From Streptomyces canus 299MFChir4.1 (lineage in GTDB: Bacteria > Actinomycetota > Actinomycetes > Streptomycetales > Streptomycetaceae): a stretch of DNA of 64,000 bases. Position 1 is the stretch's first letter; each line of letters starts with the position of its first letter. This document shows positions 8,344 to 16,912 of the stretch, piece by piece. A model generated the notes under the pieces. It made no database searches. It saw only the letters and a list, made by a program, of their open reading frames with translations, and was not told the DNA's origin. Position numbers and translations under genes: made by a program. The stretch spans positions 62,001 through 126,000 of the forward strand of contig NZ_KB911596.1 in NCBI RefSeq assembly GCF_000383615.1. Reading direction: 5' to 3'.

Positions 8344-9984
8344 TCAGCCCGCCACGAACGTATGCGCCGCCTTGTCGTGCCAGCACTGGCGCCACGGCCG
8401 GTCGAACAGGCACCACGCGACGCCCACGAGGCCGATGCCGAGCAGGCCCGGGACGCTGTAGACCAGCCAGCGGCGCAGGGACGCGCCGAACGCCGGAGGC
8501 TCGTGGCCCTCGATGTCCCGCACCTCCAGGCCGAGCAGCTTCTTGCCGAGGGTGCGGCCCCACTTGGCGGTGGGCATCGCCTCGTACAGAACCCCGGCCA
8601 CCAGGAGCACGGCGACCACGACGGCGAGGTACACCGACGTGGTGCCGTCCAGCAGCCAGACCGTCACGGTCTCGCCGGAGAGCTTGGCCGCGTCGACCTT
8701 CTCGTTGATGTGGTCGGCCGCCTTGGCACCGAGCGGAACGGCGGCCACGGCCGTCACGGCGCCCACCACGAGCGTGTCGAGGAGACGCGCGGCCAGGCGC
8801 TTGCCGAGGCCGGCGGGCCTGGCCGCGGCCTGACGCCGTGCGGCCGCCTGGAAGATGTCCTCGACCGGCGGCTTCCAGGGAGCGGGCTGCTCCTCGTCCG
8901 GCCCGGCGAGCCGGTGCACCTGCTGGGCCCAGGACGGCTGACCGCCACCGGGACCCGCGCTCATGGGGGTGGCGGCGGCCGGGACGCCAACGGCCTGCTG
9001 GGGAACGCCCTGGTGCGGCACGCCCGGAGGGGCCGTCTGCGGGCCGGGGACGGGGGCGGACTGCTGGGGGCCGTGCAGGGGTGCGGCAGCGGCGGAGGCG
9101 GGACCCTGCGGGCCCGCGCCACCGGCCGCCGCGGCGCGCTCGGCGGCCGCCTTGCCGGCACCGAAGCCCGGGGCCTCGGAGGACTGCGCGCCGGCCGTCG
9201 GGCCGCCCTGTGCGGTGGGACCGGCATACGCGGGTCCGGGTGTGCTTCCGCTCTGCGCCCCGGGCCCCGGGCCCTGCTGCGCCGTGCGCGGGGAGAGCGC
9301 GCGGAACTTCATGGTGCCGTCGTCGGACTGCGGGGCCGCCGCCGCTCCCTGGGACCCGGCCGTGGGTCTGCGGAAGACGCGCGTGCCGCCGTCCTCGTCC
9401 GGCTCGGCGGGCGGAATCGTCGCGGTGCCGTCGGTACGGGCCGCGTGCCCGTCCGGCTGGACCGGCGCGGAACCCTCGGCGGGCCGCCCCGGCCCTGGCA
9501 CCCTCGGGTCGGCGCCCTGCGGAGTCCGCGGTACGCCGTGCTGAGCTCCCTGCGGCCCCTGCTGACCCCCTTGGTGCGGAACCCCCTGGGGAGCCCCCTG
9601 CTGAGCCTGCGCGGCCGCCTGCGGGGACCCCCACGACACCCGGCGGTCCTGGTCGCCGCCGAAGCCCGCCTGGTGGGCCCGGTCGGCGGCCCACGCGGAC
9701 GCGGGTTCGGGACGGCTGCCGTGCTGGCTGTCGGGGTGCGGGGGTGCCTCGGCCGGGTCCTCGTCGAAGAAGTGCGGGCCCGTCTCCTCCACCGGCGACG
9801 GGGCCGGCTCGGAGCCCGCGCCGGACGGCGGCGCGAGCGGTTCGCCGGCCGCCGGGGCGGGACGGCTGGTGCCCGGCACCCAGGAGGCACCGTTCCAGTA
9901 ACGGACGTATCCAGGAATGGACGGGTCCGGGTAGTAGCCCTCGCGGGGCCTGTCGTCACCGGGTGCCGGGGTTGGGGCGCTCAT
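8344..9984 (-). CDS. DUF2510 plus RDD domain membrane protein
   Basis: 546 residues. The N-terminus holds a DUF2510 motif (GYYPDPSIPGYVRYWNGASW, about residues 16-35). A disordered linker of about 330 residues rich in Ala, Gly, Pro and Gln follows, then an RDD domain (GLGKRLAARLLDTLVVGAV near 390; GRTLGKKLLGLEVRDIEG; FDRPWRQCWHDKAAHTFV at the end). DUF2510 often caps secretion or membrane-associated proteins and may bind partners at the membrane. The linker is long even for this family. It lies upstream of the shorter RDD gene with an 89-base gap and is divergent from the SsgA-like gene. Confidence 0.85.
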   Translation of the reverse strand: MSAPTPAPGDDRPREGYYPDPSIPGYVRYWNGASWVPGTSRPAPAAGEPLAPPSGAGSEPAPSPVEETGPHFFDEDPAEAPPHPDSQHGSRPEPASAWAADRAHQAGFGGDQDRRVSWGSPQAAAQAQQGAPQGVPHQGGQQGPQGAQHGVPRTPQGADPRVPGPGRPAEGSAPVQPDGHAARTDGTATIPPAEPDEDGGTRVFRRPTAGSQGAAAAPQSDDGTMKFRALSPRTAQQGPGPGAQSGSTPGPAYAGPTAQGGPTAGAQSSEAPGFGAGKAAAERAAAAGGAGPQGPASAAAAPLHGPQQSAPVPGPQTAPPGVPHQGVPQQAVGVPAAATPMSAGPGGGQPSWAQQVHRLAGPDEEQPAPWKPPVEDIFQAAARRQAAARPAGLGKRLAARLLDTLVVGAVTAVAAVPLGAKAADHINEKVDAAKLSGETVTVWLLDGTTSVYLAVVVAVLLVAGVLYEAMPTAKWGRTLGKKLLGLEVRDIEGHEPPAFGASLRRWLVYSVPGLLGIGLVGVAWCLFDRPWRQCWHDKAAHTFVAG

Positions 9985-10270
9985 GTCCGTCGTCCCGTAT
10001 CTGCTCGGGGGTCAATAGAGGGGGCTCCACATCTATCAGACCGGCGCAAGACCCACCGCCAGTCCCACCGGACCCACCCCTTTTGAGCACGACCTGACAC
10101 CGGGCGTGATACCGGCCGTCGTACCGGCCGCGACAGCGGCCCCGCCGCCTGCCGCCGTACGCCCGGAAAAAAGTTCGCCGAACCCGCGTAATGATCCCGC
10201 CCCCTGCCCCCTCTCCCCTCGTACGGGCCCACCGCGGGACCGGACGAGAGCCGAGAGAGGAACGATCGAC

Positions 10271-10747
10271 ATGCATCACACGGTGGTGGAGCGCGAACTG
10301 GAGCTCCAACTCATCCTGTCGCCCGAGCGCAGCATCCCGGTCCCGGCCCGGCTGGGCTACCGCAGCGACGACCCCTTCGCCGTCCACGTCACCTTCCACA
10401 TCGGCTCGGACCACCCCGTCCACTGGACCTTCGCCCGCGAACTCCTCGTGGAGGGGGTGTTCCGCCCGTGCGGGCACGGGGACGTGCGGGTGTGGCCGAC
10501 GAAGGTCGAAGGCCGCGGCGTCGTGCTGATGGCGCTGAGCTCCCCGGACGGCGACGCCCTCCTGGAGGCCCCGGCCGCGCAGGTCTCGGCCTGGCTCGAG
10601 CGCACGCTGCGGGCGGTCCCCCCGGGCACCGAGGGGGAGCAGCTCGGTATCGACGACGGCCTCGCCGAGCTGCTGGCTCCCACTCCTGCCGACGATCTGT
10701 GGCTGTGCGACCCCTGGCCGAGCGACGAGTCCAAGGACGGGGAGTGA
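10271..10747 (+). CDS. ssgG: SsgA-like sporulation and cell-division protein (SsgG type)
   Basis: 158 residues from ATG at 10271 with GAGAGG upstream. The SALP-family core is clear: SIPVPARLGYRSDDPFAVHV, then WTFARELLVEGVFRPCGHGD, VRVWP and ALSSPDGDALLEAP. SsgA-like proteins occur only in morphologically complex actinomycetes and steer septum placement, FtsZ recruitment and spore-wall remodelling. The assignment to SsgG rests on an acidic C-terminal tail longer than SsgB's and on remembered synteny with the S. coelicolor locus that also holds clpS and hpd, so the paralogue name is less certain than the family. Confidence 0.85.
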   Translation: MHHTVVERELELQLILSPERSIPVPARLGYRSDDPFAVHVTFHIGSDHPVHWTFARELLVEGVFRPCGHGDVRVWPTKVEGRGVVLMALSSPDGDALLEAPAAQVSAWLERTLRAVPPGTEGEQLGIDDGLAELLAPTPADDLWLCDPWPSDESKDGE

Positions 10748-10763
10748 GCCGTACCGCGAGGCC

Positions 10764-12173
10764 TCAGAACAGCTTGCCCGGGTTCAGGATCCCCAGCGGG
10801 TCGAAGACCCCCTTCACCGCGCGCTGCATCTCCACCCCCACCGGCCCGATCTCGCGCGCCAGCCACTCCTTCTTCAGTACGCCCACCCCGTGCTCCCCGG
10901 TGATCGTGCCGCCGAGCTCCAGGCCGAGCGCCATGATCTCGTCGAAGGACTCGCGGGCCCGGCCGGCCTCGTCGGGGTCGGCGGCGTCGAAGCAGACCGT
11001 GGGGTGGGTGTTGCCGTCGCCCGCGTGGGCGACGACGCCGATGGTGAGCCGGTGCTTCTCGGCGATCCGCTCGGTGCCTTCGAGCAGCTCGCCGAGCCGG
11101 GAGCGGGGCACGCACACGTCGTCGATCATCGTGGTGCCCTTGACGGCTTCGAGGGCGGTGAGGGAGAGCCTTCGGGCCTGGAGCAGCAGTTCCGACTCGG
11201 CCGCGTCCTCGGCCGGGACGACCTGGGTGGCACCGGCCGCCTCGCACAGCGCGCCGACGGCGGTGAGGTCCGCGGCCGGATCCGTGGTGTCGAAGGCCGC
11301 GAGGAGCAGGGCCTCGGTGGTCTCCGGGAGTCCCATGTGCGCGAGTTCGTTGATGGCCTTGACGGTTGTACGGTCCATCAGTTCGAGGAGGGACGGCACG
11401 TGCCCGCCCTCCATGATCCGGCACACGGCGTCGCAGGCGGCGGCCCCGGAGGAGAACTCGGCGGCCAGCACCAGCTGTTCGGGCGGCTGCGGCCTGAGGG
11501 CCAGGGTCGCCCGTACGACGATCCCGAGCGAGCCTTCGGAGCCGACGAACAGCCGGGTCAGGTCGTACCCCGCGACCCCCTTGGCGGTACGGCGGCCGGT
11601 GGACATGAGCCGCCCGTCGGCGAGGACGACGTCCAGTCCGAGGACGTACTCCGCCGTGACCCCGTACTTCACACAGCACAGTCCGCCGGACGCGGTGCCG
11701 ATGTTGCCGCCGATCGTGCACATCTCCCAGCTGGAGGGGTCCGGCGGGTAGTAGAGGCCGAGTTCGTTCACCGCGCGGGAGAGGGTCGCGTTGACGACGC
11801 CGGGTTCGACGACGGCGATGCGGTCGACCGGGCTGATCTCCAGGATCCGGTCCATCTTCGTCAGGGACAGCACGATGCAGCCGTCGGAGGCGTTGGCCGC
11901 GCCCGACAGGCCCGTGCGGGCGCCTTGGGGGACGACCGGGACGCGCAGTTCGGTGGCGACGCGCATGACGTGCTGGACCTGTTCGACCGTGCGCGGCAGG
12001 ACGACCACGGCGGGGGTGCCGGCCGGGCAGAAGCTCGCCATGTCGTTGGCGTAGGAGACCGTGACGTCCGGGTCGGTGAGCACGGCGTCGGCGGGCAGAC
12101 CGGTGAGCAGGCGGTCCACCAGGTTGCCGGTGACCGCTGTGTCTTCATCGCGACGGGCTTCGATACGGCTCAT
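10764..12173 (-). CDS. FAD-linked oxidase, glycolate oxidase GlcD / D-lactate dehydrogenase type
   Basis: 469 residues from ATG at 12173 (a GTG two codons earlier is also possible). It has an FAD-binding type 4 (PCMH) domain with VVPQGARTGLSGAAN and a second FAD contact at TIGGNIGTASGGLCCVKYG. A C-terminal oxidase domain carries GVVAHAGDGNTHP and ITGEHGVGVLKKEW, both diagnostic of GlcD-like oxidases. Such enzymes oxidise 2-hydroxy acids in the cytosol or at the membrane face. No GlcE/GlcF partners are adjacent, so the electron acceptor and true substrate remain open. The gene is convergent with ssgG and divergent from the TPR gene. Confidence 0.85.
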   Translation of the reverse strand: MSRIEARRDEDTAVTGNLVDRLLTGLPADAVLTDPDVTVSYANDMASFCPAGTPAVVVLPRTVEQVQHVMRVATELRVPVVPQGARTGLSGAANASDGCIVLSLTKMDRILEISPVDRIAVVEPGVVNATLSRAVNELGLYYPPDPSSWEMCTIGGNIGTASGGLCCVKYGVTAEYVLGLDVVLADGRLMSTGRRTAKGVAGYDLTRLFVGSEGSLGIVVRATLALRPQPPEQLVLAAEFSSGAAACDAVCRIMEGGHVPSLLELMDRTTVKAINELAHMGLPETTEALLLAAFDTTDPAADLTAVGALCEAAGATQVVPAEDAAESELLLQARRLSLTALEAVKGTTMIDDVCVPRSRLGELLEGTERIAEKHRLTIGVVAHAGDGNTHPTVCFDAADPDEAGRARESFDEIMALGLELGGTITGEHGVGVLKKEWLAREIGPVGVEMQRAVKGVFDPLGILNPGKLF

Positions 12174-12271
12174 GATCACAGCGTCGCACCGGGGGCCATC
12201 GGTGTGAACCCCACCAGCGGCAGCCGCCGTATGCCGGAGTGCGGTCGTCGCACTGGCGCACAGTGAGCGCC

Positions 12272-13759
12272 ATGGAGAACCAAGCCACCAGGAACCGGCA
12301 GCCGGAGCGGCGGGCCCGGCTGCACGGGCGTCTGGTGATCGCCGCGGTCGCCGGCTGCGCGGTGCTCGGTACGGTGCTGATGCTGCTGCCCGCTGAGCGC
12401 CCTGCGACCCGGGCGCCCGCCCCGGCCTCTGGCGCGCAGGCGCTGACGGCGGTCGCCGCCGGGGTACCGGCCGCGCTGCCCGACCTGGCGGCCCTGATCG
12501 GTGAGCGGGAGAGCCATCTGCGCCGGCATCCCGGGGACGCCCAGTCGTGGGCGGTGCTCGGGACGGCGTACGTCGAACAGGGGCGGCGGACCGCCGACAC
12601 GACGTTCTACGCGAAGGCCGAGGACAGCCTGCGGACGTCCTTGAAGGTGCGCAGGAGCGCGGAGGCCCTCGGGGGTCTGGCCGCCCTCGCGAACGCGCGC
12701 CGGGACTTCCGGACCGCGCGGACCTGGGGCGAGGAGGCGCGGCAGCTGGAGCCGAAACGGTGGACGACGTATCCGGCGCTGATCGACGCGTACACGGGGC
12801 TCGGCGACTACAAGGCGGCCCATAGGGCGCTGGAGCGCCTGACGGAGCTGCGGTCGGGACCGGCGGTGATGGCCCGGGCGGCGGCCGTGTACCGGGACCG
12901 GGGCTGGCGGGAGGACGCGGCGGCCCAGCTCGTCGACGCGGCGGCCGGCGCGCGGGGCCCGGCCGAGCGGGCCGCGTATCTGGAGCGGGCCGGGCAGCTC
13001 GCCTGGGAGCGCGGTGACCGCGAGGACGCGCTGCGGCACTTCCAGGAGGCCGTCCGGATCGACCCCGACCAGCGGGCGGCGCAGGCCGGTCAGGGCCGGG
13101 CCCTCGCGGCGCTCGGCCGCACGACGGAGGCCCTGAACGCCTACCGGACGGCCCTCGCGAAGCAGCCGCTGCCGCAGTACGCCCTGGAGCTGGGCGAGTT
13201 GTACGAGTCGCTGGGGCTGGGACAGGCCGCCCGGGTGCAGTACGACCTGCTGCGGGCGGCGGTGGAACGCGCGGCGGCGGGCGGGGCGGACGAGGAGCTG
13301 GTGCTCGGGCAGTTCGAGGCGGACCACGGCGACCCGGCGTCCGCGGTGCGGCGGTTGCGGGCCGAGTGGCTGCGGCAGCCGGGGATCGCGGTGGCCGACG
13401 CGCTGGGGTGGGCGCTGCACCGGGCCGGCCAGGACCGGGAGGCCCTGCGGTACGCCCGGATCGCGACGGACAAGGTGCACGGGGGCGGGGTGCGCAGCGC
13501 GCTGTACGCGTACCACCTCGGCATGATCGAGCAGGCGTCGCAGCAGTACGCCCCCGCGCGCCGGCATCTGCGGGAGGCCCTGCAGATCAACCCCTACTTC
13601 TCGCTTTCGGGGGTGCGGGCGGCGCGGGAGGCGTTGGCGGCGCTGGGGGACGTGCCGGACGAGGGCCTGCCGGAGGAGGACGCGGCGGACGAGGGCGGGG
13701 CGGACGAGGGCGGAACAGCGACGGACGCGAAGGCGGTCACACCGCGGCCGTACCGATGA
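12272..13759 (+). CDS. Membrane-anchored tetratricopeptide (TPR) protein
   Basis: 495 residues from ATG at 12272. A basic head (residues 1-20) precedes one hydrophobic helix (VIAAVAGCAVLGTVLMLL, about 23-40). The rest is exported-type sequence with repeated 34-residue helical hairpins, e.g. DAQSWAVLGTAYVEQGRR, REDALRHFQEAVRIDPDQ and ARRHLREALQINPYFSLSG. It ends in an acidic tail (EDAADEGGADEGG). TPR arrays usually scaffold protein complexes, and no enzyme domain is present. The last 23 bases overlap tail-to-tail with the nitrile hydratase alpha gene, so transcripts from the two genes are complementary there. Confidence 0.75.
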   Translation: MENQATRNRQPERRARLHGRLVIAAVAGCAVLGTVLMLLPAERPATRAPAPASGAQALTAVAAGVPAALPDLAALIGERESHLRRHPGDAQSWAVLGTAYVEQGRRTADTTFYAKAEDSLRTSLKVRRSAEALGGLAALANARRDFRTARTWGEEARQLEPKRWTTYPALIDAYTGLGDYKAAHRALERLTELRSGPAVMARAAAVYRDRGWREDAAAQLVDAAAGARGPAERAAYLERAGQLAWERGDREDALRHFQEAVRIDPDQRAAQAGQGRALAALGRTTEALNAYRTALAKQPLPQYALELGELYESLGLGQAARVQYDLLRAAVERAAAGGADEELVLGQFEADHGDPASAVRRLRAEWLRQPGIAVADALGWALHRAGQDREALRYARIATDKVHGGGVRSALYAYHLGMIEQASQQYAPARRHLREALQINPYFSLSGVRAAREALAALGDVPDEGLPEEDAADEGGADEGGTATDAKAVTPRPYR

Positions 13760-14324
13760 GGGCGTTCCTCGTCACCAGCGCCGCCAGCTCCTCCTCGCCG
13801 AGCCCTTCCGTGCCGTCCGGCCTGCGGGGCAGCACCAGGTAGCGGGTTTCCGCGCTGGAGTCCCACACCGTGATGTCCACGGATCCGGGAAGGGAGAGGC
13901 CGAACTCCCGCAGTACCTCCCGTGGTTCGCGGACCACGCGGGAGCGGTAGGCCTCGGACTTGTACCAGCTGGGGGACGGTCCGAGCAGGCGCAGCGGGTA
14001 GCAGGAGCACAGGGTGCAGACGATGACGTTGTGGTGGGACGCGGTGTTCTCCACGACCCGCAGGCGCTGGTACGAGCCGTCCATGTACCCGAGTTCCCGC
14101 ACGGCGGCGGTGCCGTCCGCGAGCAGCCGGGCCCGGTAGGCGTCGTCGGTCCAGGCGCGGGCCACGACCCGGGCGCCGTTGGCCGGTGAGGACTCCGCGA
14201 GGAACGCGTCGATCGACTCGTCCAGGCGCTCGCCGGTGATCAGCCCCTTCTCCTCCAGGAGGGTTTCCAGCCGCCGTACCCGCCGGGCGATCGTGGCGTC
14301 GGTGTGGTGGTCACCGCTCGTCAT
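13737..14324 (-). CDS. Nitrile hydratase alpha subunit (cobalt-type metal centre)
   Basis: 195 residues. The metal-claw motif is visible as C103-T-L-C106-S107-C108 within VCTLCSCYPLRLLG. In this family C2 and C3 are oxidised to sulfinic and sulfenic acid to bind non-haem cobalt or iron; a Thr after the first Cys marks the cobalt type. WYKSEAYRSRVVREPREVL is the conserved continuation. The enzyme hydrates a nitrile to an amide (or thiocyanate, in the related hydrolase). It overlaps the preceding gene by 14 bases, so the three genes are translationally coupled. No metallochaperone (P14K/P47K-like) gene was seen nearby. Confidence 0.9.
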   Translation of the reverse strand: MTSGDHHTDATIARRVRRLETLLEEKGLITGERLDESIDAFLAESSPANGARVVARAWTDDAYRARLLADGTAAVRELGYMDGSYQRLRVVENTASHHNVIVCTLCSCYPLRLLGPSPSWYKSEAYRSRVVREPREVLREFGLSLPGSVDITVWDSSAETRYLVLPRRPDGTEGLGEEELAALVTRNALIGTAAV

Positions 14325-14610
14325 CGGGGTCCTCCTCCAAGTAGCTCTCCCACAGGTCCAGTACGACGTGGTGGTCGCCCTCGCCCCAGAGGTCGCGGGC
14401 CTCGAAGCGGACCGCGTAGATCTGCTCGACGGGCGCGTCCCCGCGGCCCTGCGCGCTGAGGTCGGCCAGTTCGTCGGGGCCCTCCGGCTCGACGACCACG
14501 CCCCTCTTGCCGCGCGCGTACCGCGGCAGGCGGGTGTGGTGCGGCGGGTCGTGCCGGTAGGTGCGGACCCGGGTGCCCGGCGGGAAACGGTCCGGGGCCG
14601 CGTCAGTCAT
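14311..14610 (-). CDS. Nitrile hydratase beta subunit, C-terminal half as a separate gene
   Basis: 99 residues from ATG at 14610; this ATG overlaps the upstream stop (ATGACTGA). The sequence FPPGTRVRTYRHDPPHHTRLPRYARGKRGVV is the SH3-like beta-barrel of the nitrile hydratase beta subunit, ending with VRFEARDLWGEGDHHVVLDLWESYLE. In ordinary enzymes this barrel is fused to the helical half encoded next door. The separated form is known for the three-subunit toyocamycin nitrile hydratase and for thiocyanate hydrolase. It is not a frameshift artefact: both pieces have their own start and stop and nest in an overlap. Confidence 0.85.
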   Translation of the reverse strand: MTDAAPDRFPPGTRVRTYRHDPPHHTRLPRYARGKRGVVVEPEGPDELADLSAQGRGDAPVEQIYAVRFEARDLWGEGDHHVVLDLWESYLEEDPDDER

Positions 14611-14884
14611 CGAGCTCACCCGGCTCGATCACGCCCTTGCGTTCGAGCAGGGCGCAGATCGCGGTGAACCAGCGCTCGTAGTACGACGCCGCCAGGTACT
14701 CCCCCGGCGGCATCGACTCGATCGCGTCCCGGAACTCGTTCGTGTTGAAGACCCCTTGCGCGCGCAGGGTGTTGAAGAGACCGACGACCCGCGCCTCCCA
14801 GTCCGCGTGGAAGGGCTCGGTGTCGTCGGTGGTGTCGATCGCGCCGAATCCCTGCGTGCCGCCCACGTCGTTGATCCTGGCCAT
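14603..14884 (-). CDS. Nitrile hydratase beta subunit, N-terminal half as a separate gene
   Basis: 93 residues from ATG at 14884. MARINDVGGTQGFGAIDTTD is the classic beta-subunit N-terminus (DxGGxxGFGP type), followed by the helical FHADWEARVVGLFNTLR segment and YLAASYYERWFTAICALLERKGVI. It ends where the linker to the barrel would begin. It is the first gene of the three-gene operon (beta-N, beta-C, alpha). The promoter should lie in 14885-14940 on the minus strand, but no strong box was identified. Confidence 0.85.
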   Translation of the reverse strand: MARINDVGGTQGFGAIDTTDDTEPFHADWEARVVGLFNTLRAQGVFNTNEFRDAIESMPPGEYLAASYYERWFTAICALLERKGVIEPGELDD

Positions 14885-15083
14885 GGGGCCAGCCTACGAG
14901 GCTTGTGCGGTGGAGGCCGGTCCGGACGAGGTCGCCGATCGGGTCCGGGGGCGGGGCCGAAGGGGCGGAAGGGGCGGAAGCGGGTGGCGATGGCGCCCGG
15001 CCGTTGCCGTTCTTCACGGCGGCCTCGGTCCAGATCCGCACGTGGCCGCACGTGGCCCGGCCAGCCGGTTCGGGCACAGGTCG

Positions 15084-15108
15084 CCCGACTCGCCGCCGGC
15101 GAGTCGGG
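15084..15108 (-). terminator. Hairpin downstream of hpd
   Basis: CCCGACTCGCCG (15084-15095) and CGGCGAGTCGGG (15097-15108) form a perfect dyad separated by one base. It lies 27 bases past the hpd stop on the minus strand, consistent with termination. The rest of the 250-base gap (14885-15134) shows short GAGTCGGGGGACG repeats and no gene. Confidence 0.6.
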
Positions 15109-15134
15109 GGACGCGGCGAGTCGAGGGACGCGGG

Positions 15135-16280
15135 CTAGAGGTTGCCCCGCTTCTCCTGCTCCCTTTCGATGGCCTCGAACAGTGCCTTGAAGTTGCCCTT
15201 GCCGAAGCCCATCGAGCCGTGCCGTTCGATGAGTTCGAAGAACACGGTCGGCTTGTCCTGGACCGGCTTGGTGAAGATCTGCAGCAGATAGCCGTCCTCG
15301 TCGCGGTCGGCGAGGATCTTCAGCTCCCGCAGCGTGTCGACCGGCACCCGGGTGTCGCCGACCCACTCGCCGAGGGTGTCGTAGTAGGAGTCGGGGGTGT
15401 CGAGGAACTGGACTCCGGCCGCGCGCATGGTCCGCACGGTCTGCACGATGTCGTTGGTGTTCAGCGCGATGTGCTGGACGCCCGCGCCGCCGTAGAACTC
15501 CAGGTACTCGTCGATCTGGGACTTCTTCTTGGCGATGGCGGGCTCGTTGATCGGGAACTTCACCTTGAGCGTGCCGTCGGCCACGACCTTCGACATCAGC
15601 GCGCTGTACTCGGTGGCGATGTCGTCGCCCACGAACTCCTTCATGTTCGTGAAGCCCATGACCTTGTTGTAGAAGCCGACCCACTCGTTCATCCGGCCGA
15701 GTTCGACGTTGCCGACGCAGTGGTCGACGGCCTGGAAGGTGCGGTGGGCGGGCGGCTCGACGATCGGGGCGGCCGCGGCGAAGCCGGGCAGGTACGGGCC
15801 GTCGTAGCCGGTGCGCTCGACCAGGGTGTGTCGGGTCTCGCCGTAGGTGGCGATCGCGGCGAGGACGACCGTGCCGTGCTCGTCCTTCAGCTCGTACGGC
15901 TCGGCCACCGAGCGGGCGCCGTGTTCGAGGGCGTAGTCGTAGGCGCGGCGGGCGTCCGGGACCTCGATGGCGAGGTCGATCACGCCGTCGCCGTGCTCGG
16001 CCACGTGCTGGGCGAGGAAGTGGCCCCAGGGGGTGGCGGGCTTGATGACCGAGGTGAACACGAAACGGGCGGAGCCGTTCTCCAGCACGTAGCTCGCGGT
16101 CTCGCGGCTGCCGTTCTCCGGTCCGGAGTAGGCCACGAGCCGCATGCCGAAGGCGGTCGAGTAGTAGTGCGCCGCCTGCTTGGCGTTGCCGACGGCGAAG
16201 ACGACCGCGTCCATTCCCTTGACCGGGAAGGGGTCGGCCTGCCGGGCGGTGTCGGGAGTGTGGTGTGTGGTCTGCGTCAT
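15135..16280 (-). CDS. hppD: 4-hydroxyphenylpyruvate dioxygenase
   Basis: 381 residues from ATG at 16280. It converts 4-hydroxyphenylpyruvate to homogentisate with O2, the second step of tyrosine breakdown and the route to ochronotic melanin and tocopherol-type precursors. The Fe(II) facial triad is H187 (VDHCVGN), H270 (VQHIALNTND) and E349 (FFELIERHG). The C-terminal GFGKGNFKALFEAIE helix that gates the active site is intact. Two vicinal-oxygen-chelate domains fill the protein and length is exactly that of Streptomyces homologues. It is divergent from an Lrp/AsnC regulator, which probably controls it through the dyad at 16324-16353. Confidence 0.95.
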   Translation of the reverse strand: MTQTTHHTPDTARQADPFPVKGMDAVVFAVGNAKQAAHYYSTAFGMRLVAYSGPENGSRETASYVLENGSARFVFTSVIKPATPWGHFLAQHVAEHGDGVIDLAIEVPDARRAYDYALEHGARSVAEPYELKDEHGTVVLAAIATYGETRHTLVERTGYDGPYLPGFAAAAPIVEPPAHRTFQAVDHCVGNVELGRMNEWVGFYNKVMGFTNMKEFVGDDIATEYSALMSKVVADGTLKVKFPINEPAIAKKKSQIDEYLEFYGGAGVQHIALNTNDIVQTVRTMRAAGVQFLDTPDSYYDTLGEWVGDTRVPVDTLRELKILADRDEDGYLLQIFTKPVQDKPTVFFELIERHGSMGFGKGNFKALFEAIEREQEKRGNL

Positions 16281-16323
16281 GTGCGAAGCCTGGCTCCGCT
16301 CTGCAAGGTGCGCAATAGTTCGC

Positions 16324-16353
16324 GTATCCACTGGACAATATGTTCAGCGATAC
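16324..16353. promoter_or_regulatory. Nested dyad operator between hpd and its Lrp-type regulator
   Basis: Core dyad TGGACA (16332-16337), ATA, TGTTCA (16341-16346), flanked by inverted GTATC (16324-16328) and GATAC (16349-16353). Its size and symmetry suit an Lrp/AsnC dimer, and it sits in the 126-base divergent promoter region. Both genes are therefore likely to be controlled from it. Confidence 0.6.
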
Positions 16354-16406
16354 GGCCGTATCGGCGGCCTTTCTGTGCATGATGACCATCTCTTCGGGAG
16401 GCCGCT

Positions 16407-16889
16407 GTGGGGATCGACGCACTGGACGGGCGGATCATCGTGCTCCTCGCGCGCGAGCCGCGGATCGGGGTCCTTGAGATGTCCCGGCGGCTGGGGGTGG
16501 CCCGGGGCACCGTGCAGGCGCGGCTGGACCGCCTTCAGTCGAACGGAGTCATCCGGGGATTCGGTCCGCAGGTCGATCCGGCGGCGCTCGGCTACCCGGT
16601 GACCGCGTTCGCCACGCTGCAGATCCGGCAGGGGCAAGGGGCCGACGTCCGGGCGCACTTGGCGACCGTGCCGGAGGTCCTTGAGCTGCACACCACCACC
16701 GGCAGCGGGGACATGCTGTGCCGGCTGGTGGCCCGCTCCAACGCCGATCTCCAACGTGTGATCGACCGGGTTGTCGGTTTCGATGGGATCGTCCGGGCCG
16801 CCACCGCGATCGTCATGGAGAACCCCGTTCCGCTGCGGATCATCCCGCTGGTGGAGCAGGCGGCGGGGGATCCGGCCCTTCGGGAGTGA
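16407..16889 (+). CDS. Lrp/AsnC family transcriptional regulator
   Basis: 160 residues from GTG at 16407, with GGAG just upstream. N-terminal HTH (IDALDGRIIVLLAREPRIGV, then LGVARGTVQARLDRLQSNGVI) is followed by a RAM effector domain (TAFATLQIRQGQGADVRAHL, TTTGSGDMLCRLVARS). Such proteins form dimers or octamers and sense amino acids. Divergence from hpd suggests that it responds to tyrosine or a tyrosine catabolite, which is inference. It lies 23 bases before the betaine-type transporter operon, so read-through from its promoter into that operon is possible. Confidence 0.9.
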   Translation: MGIDALDGRIIVLLAREPRIGVLEMSRRLGVARGTVQARLDRLQSNGVIRGFGPQVDPAALGYPVTAFATLQIRQGQGADVRAHLATVPEVLELHTTTGSGDMLCRLVARSNADLQRVIDRVVGFDGIVRAATAIVMENPVPLRIIPLVEQAAGDPALRE

Positions 16890-16912
16890 CCGAGCCACTG
16901 GGGTGAGCGGGT

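Noticed and set aside
8362..10086. Open frames on the plus strand opposite the RDD genes
   Set aside because: Low-complexity Arg/Gly/Pro sequence opposite a disordered linker, with no start signal.
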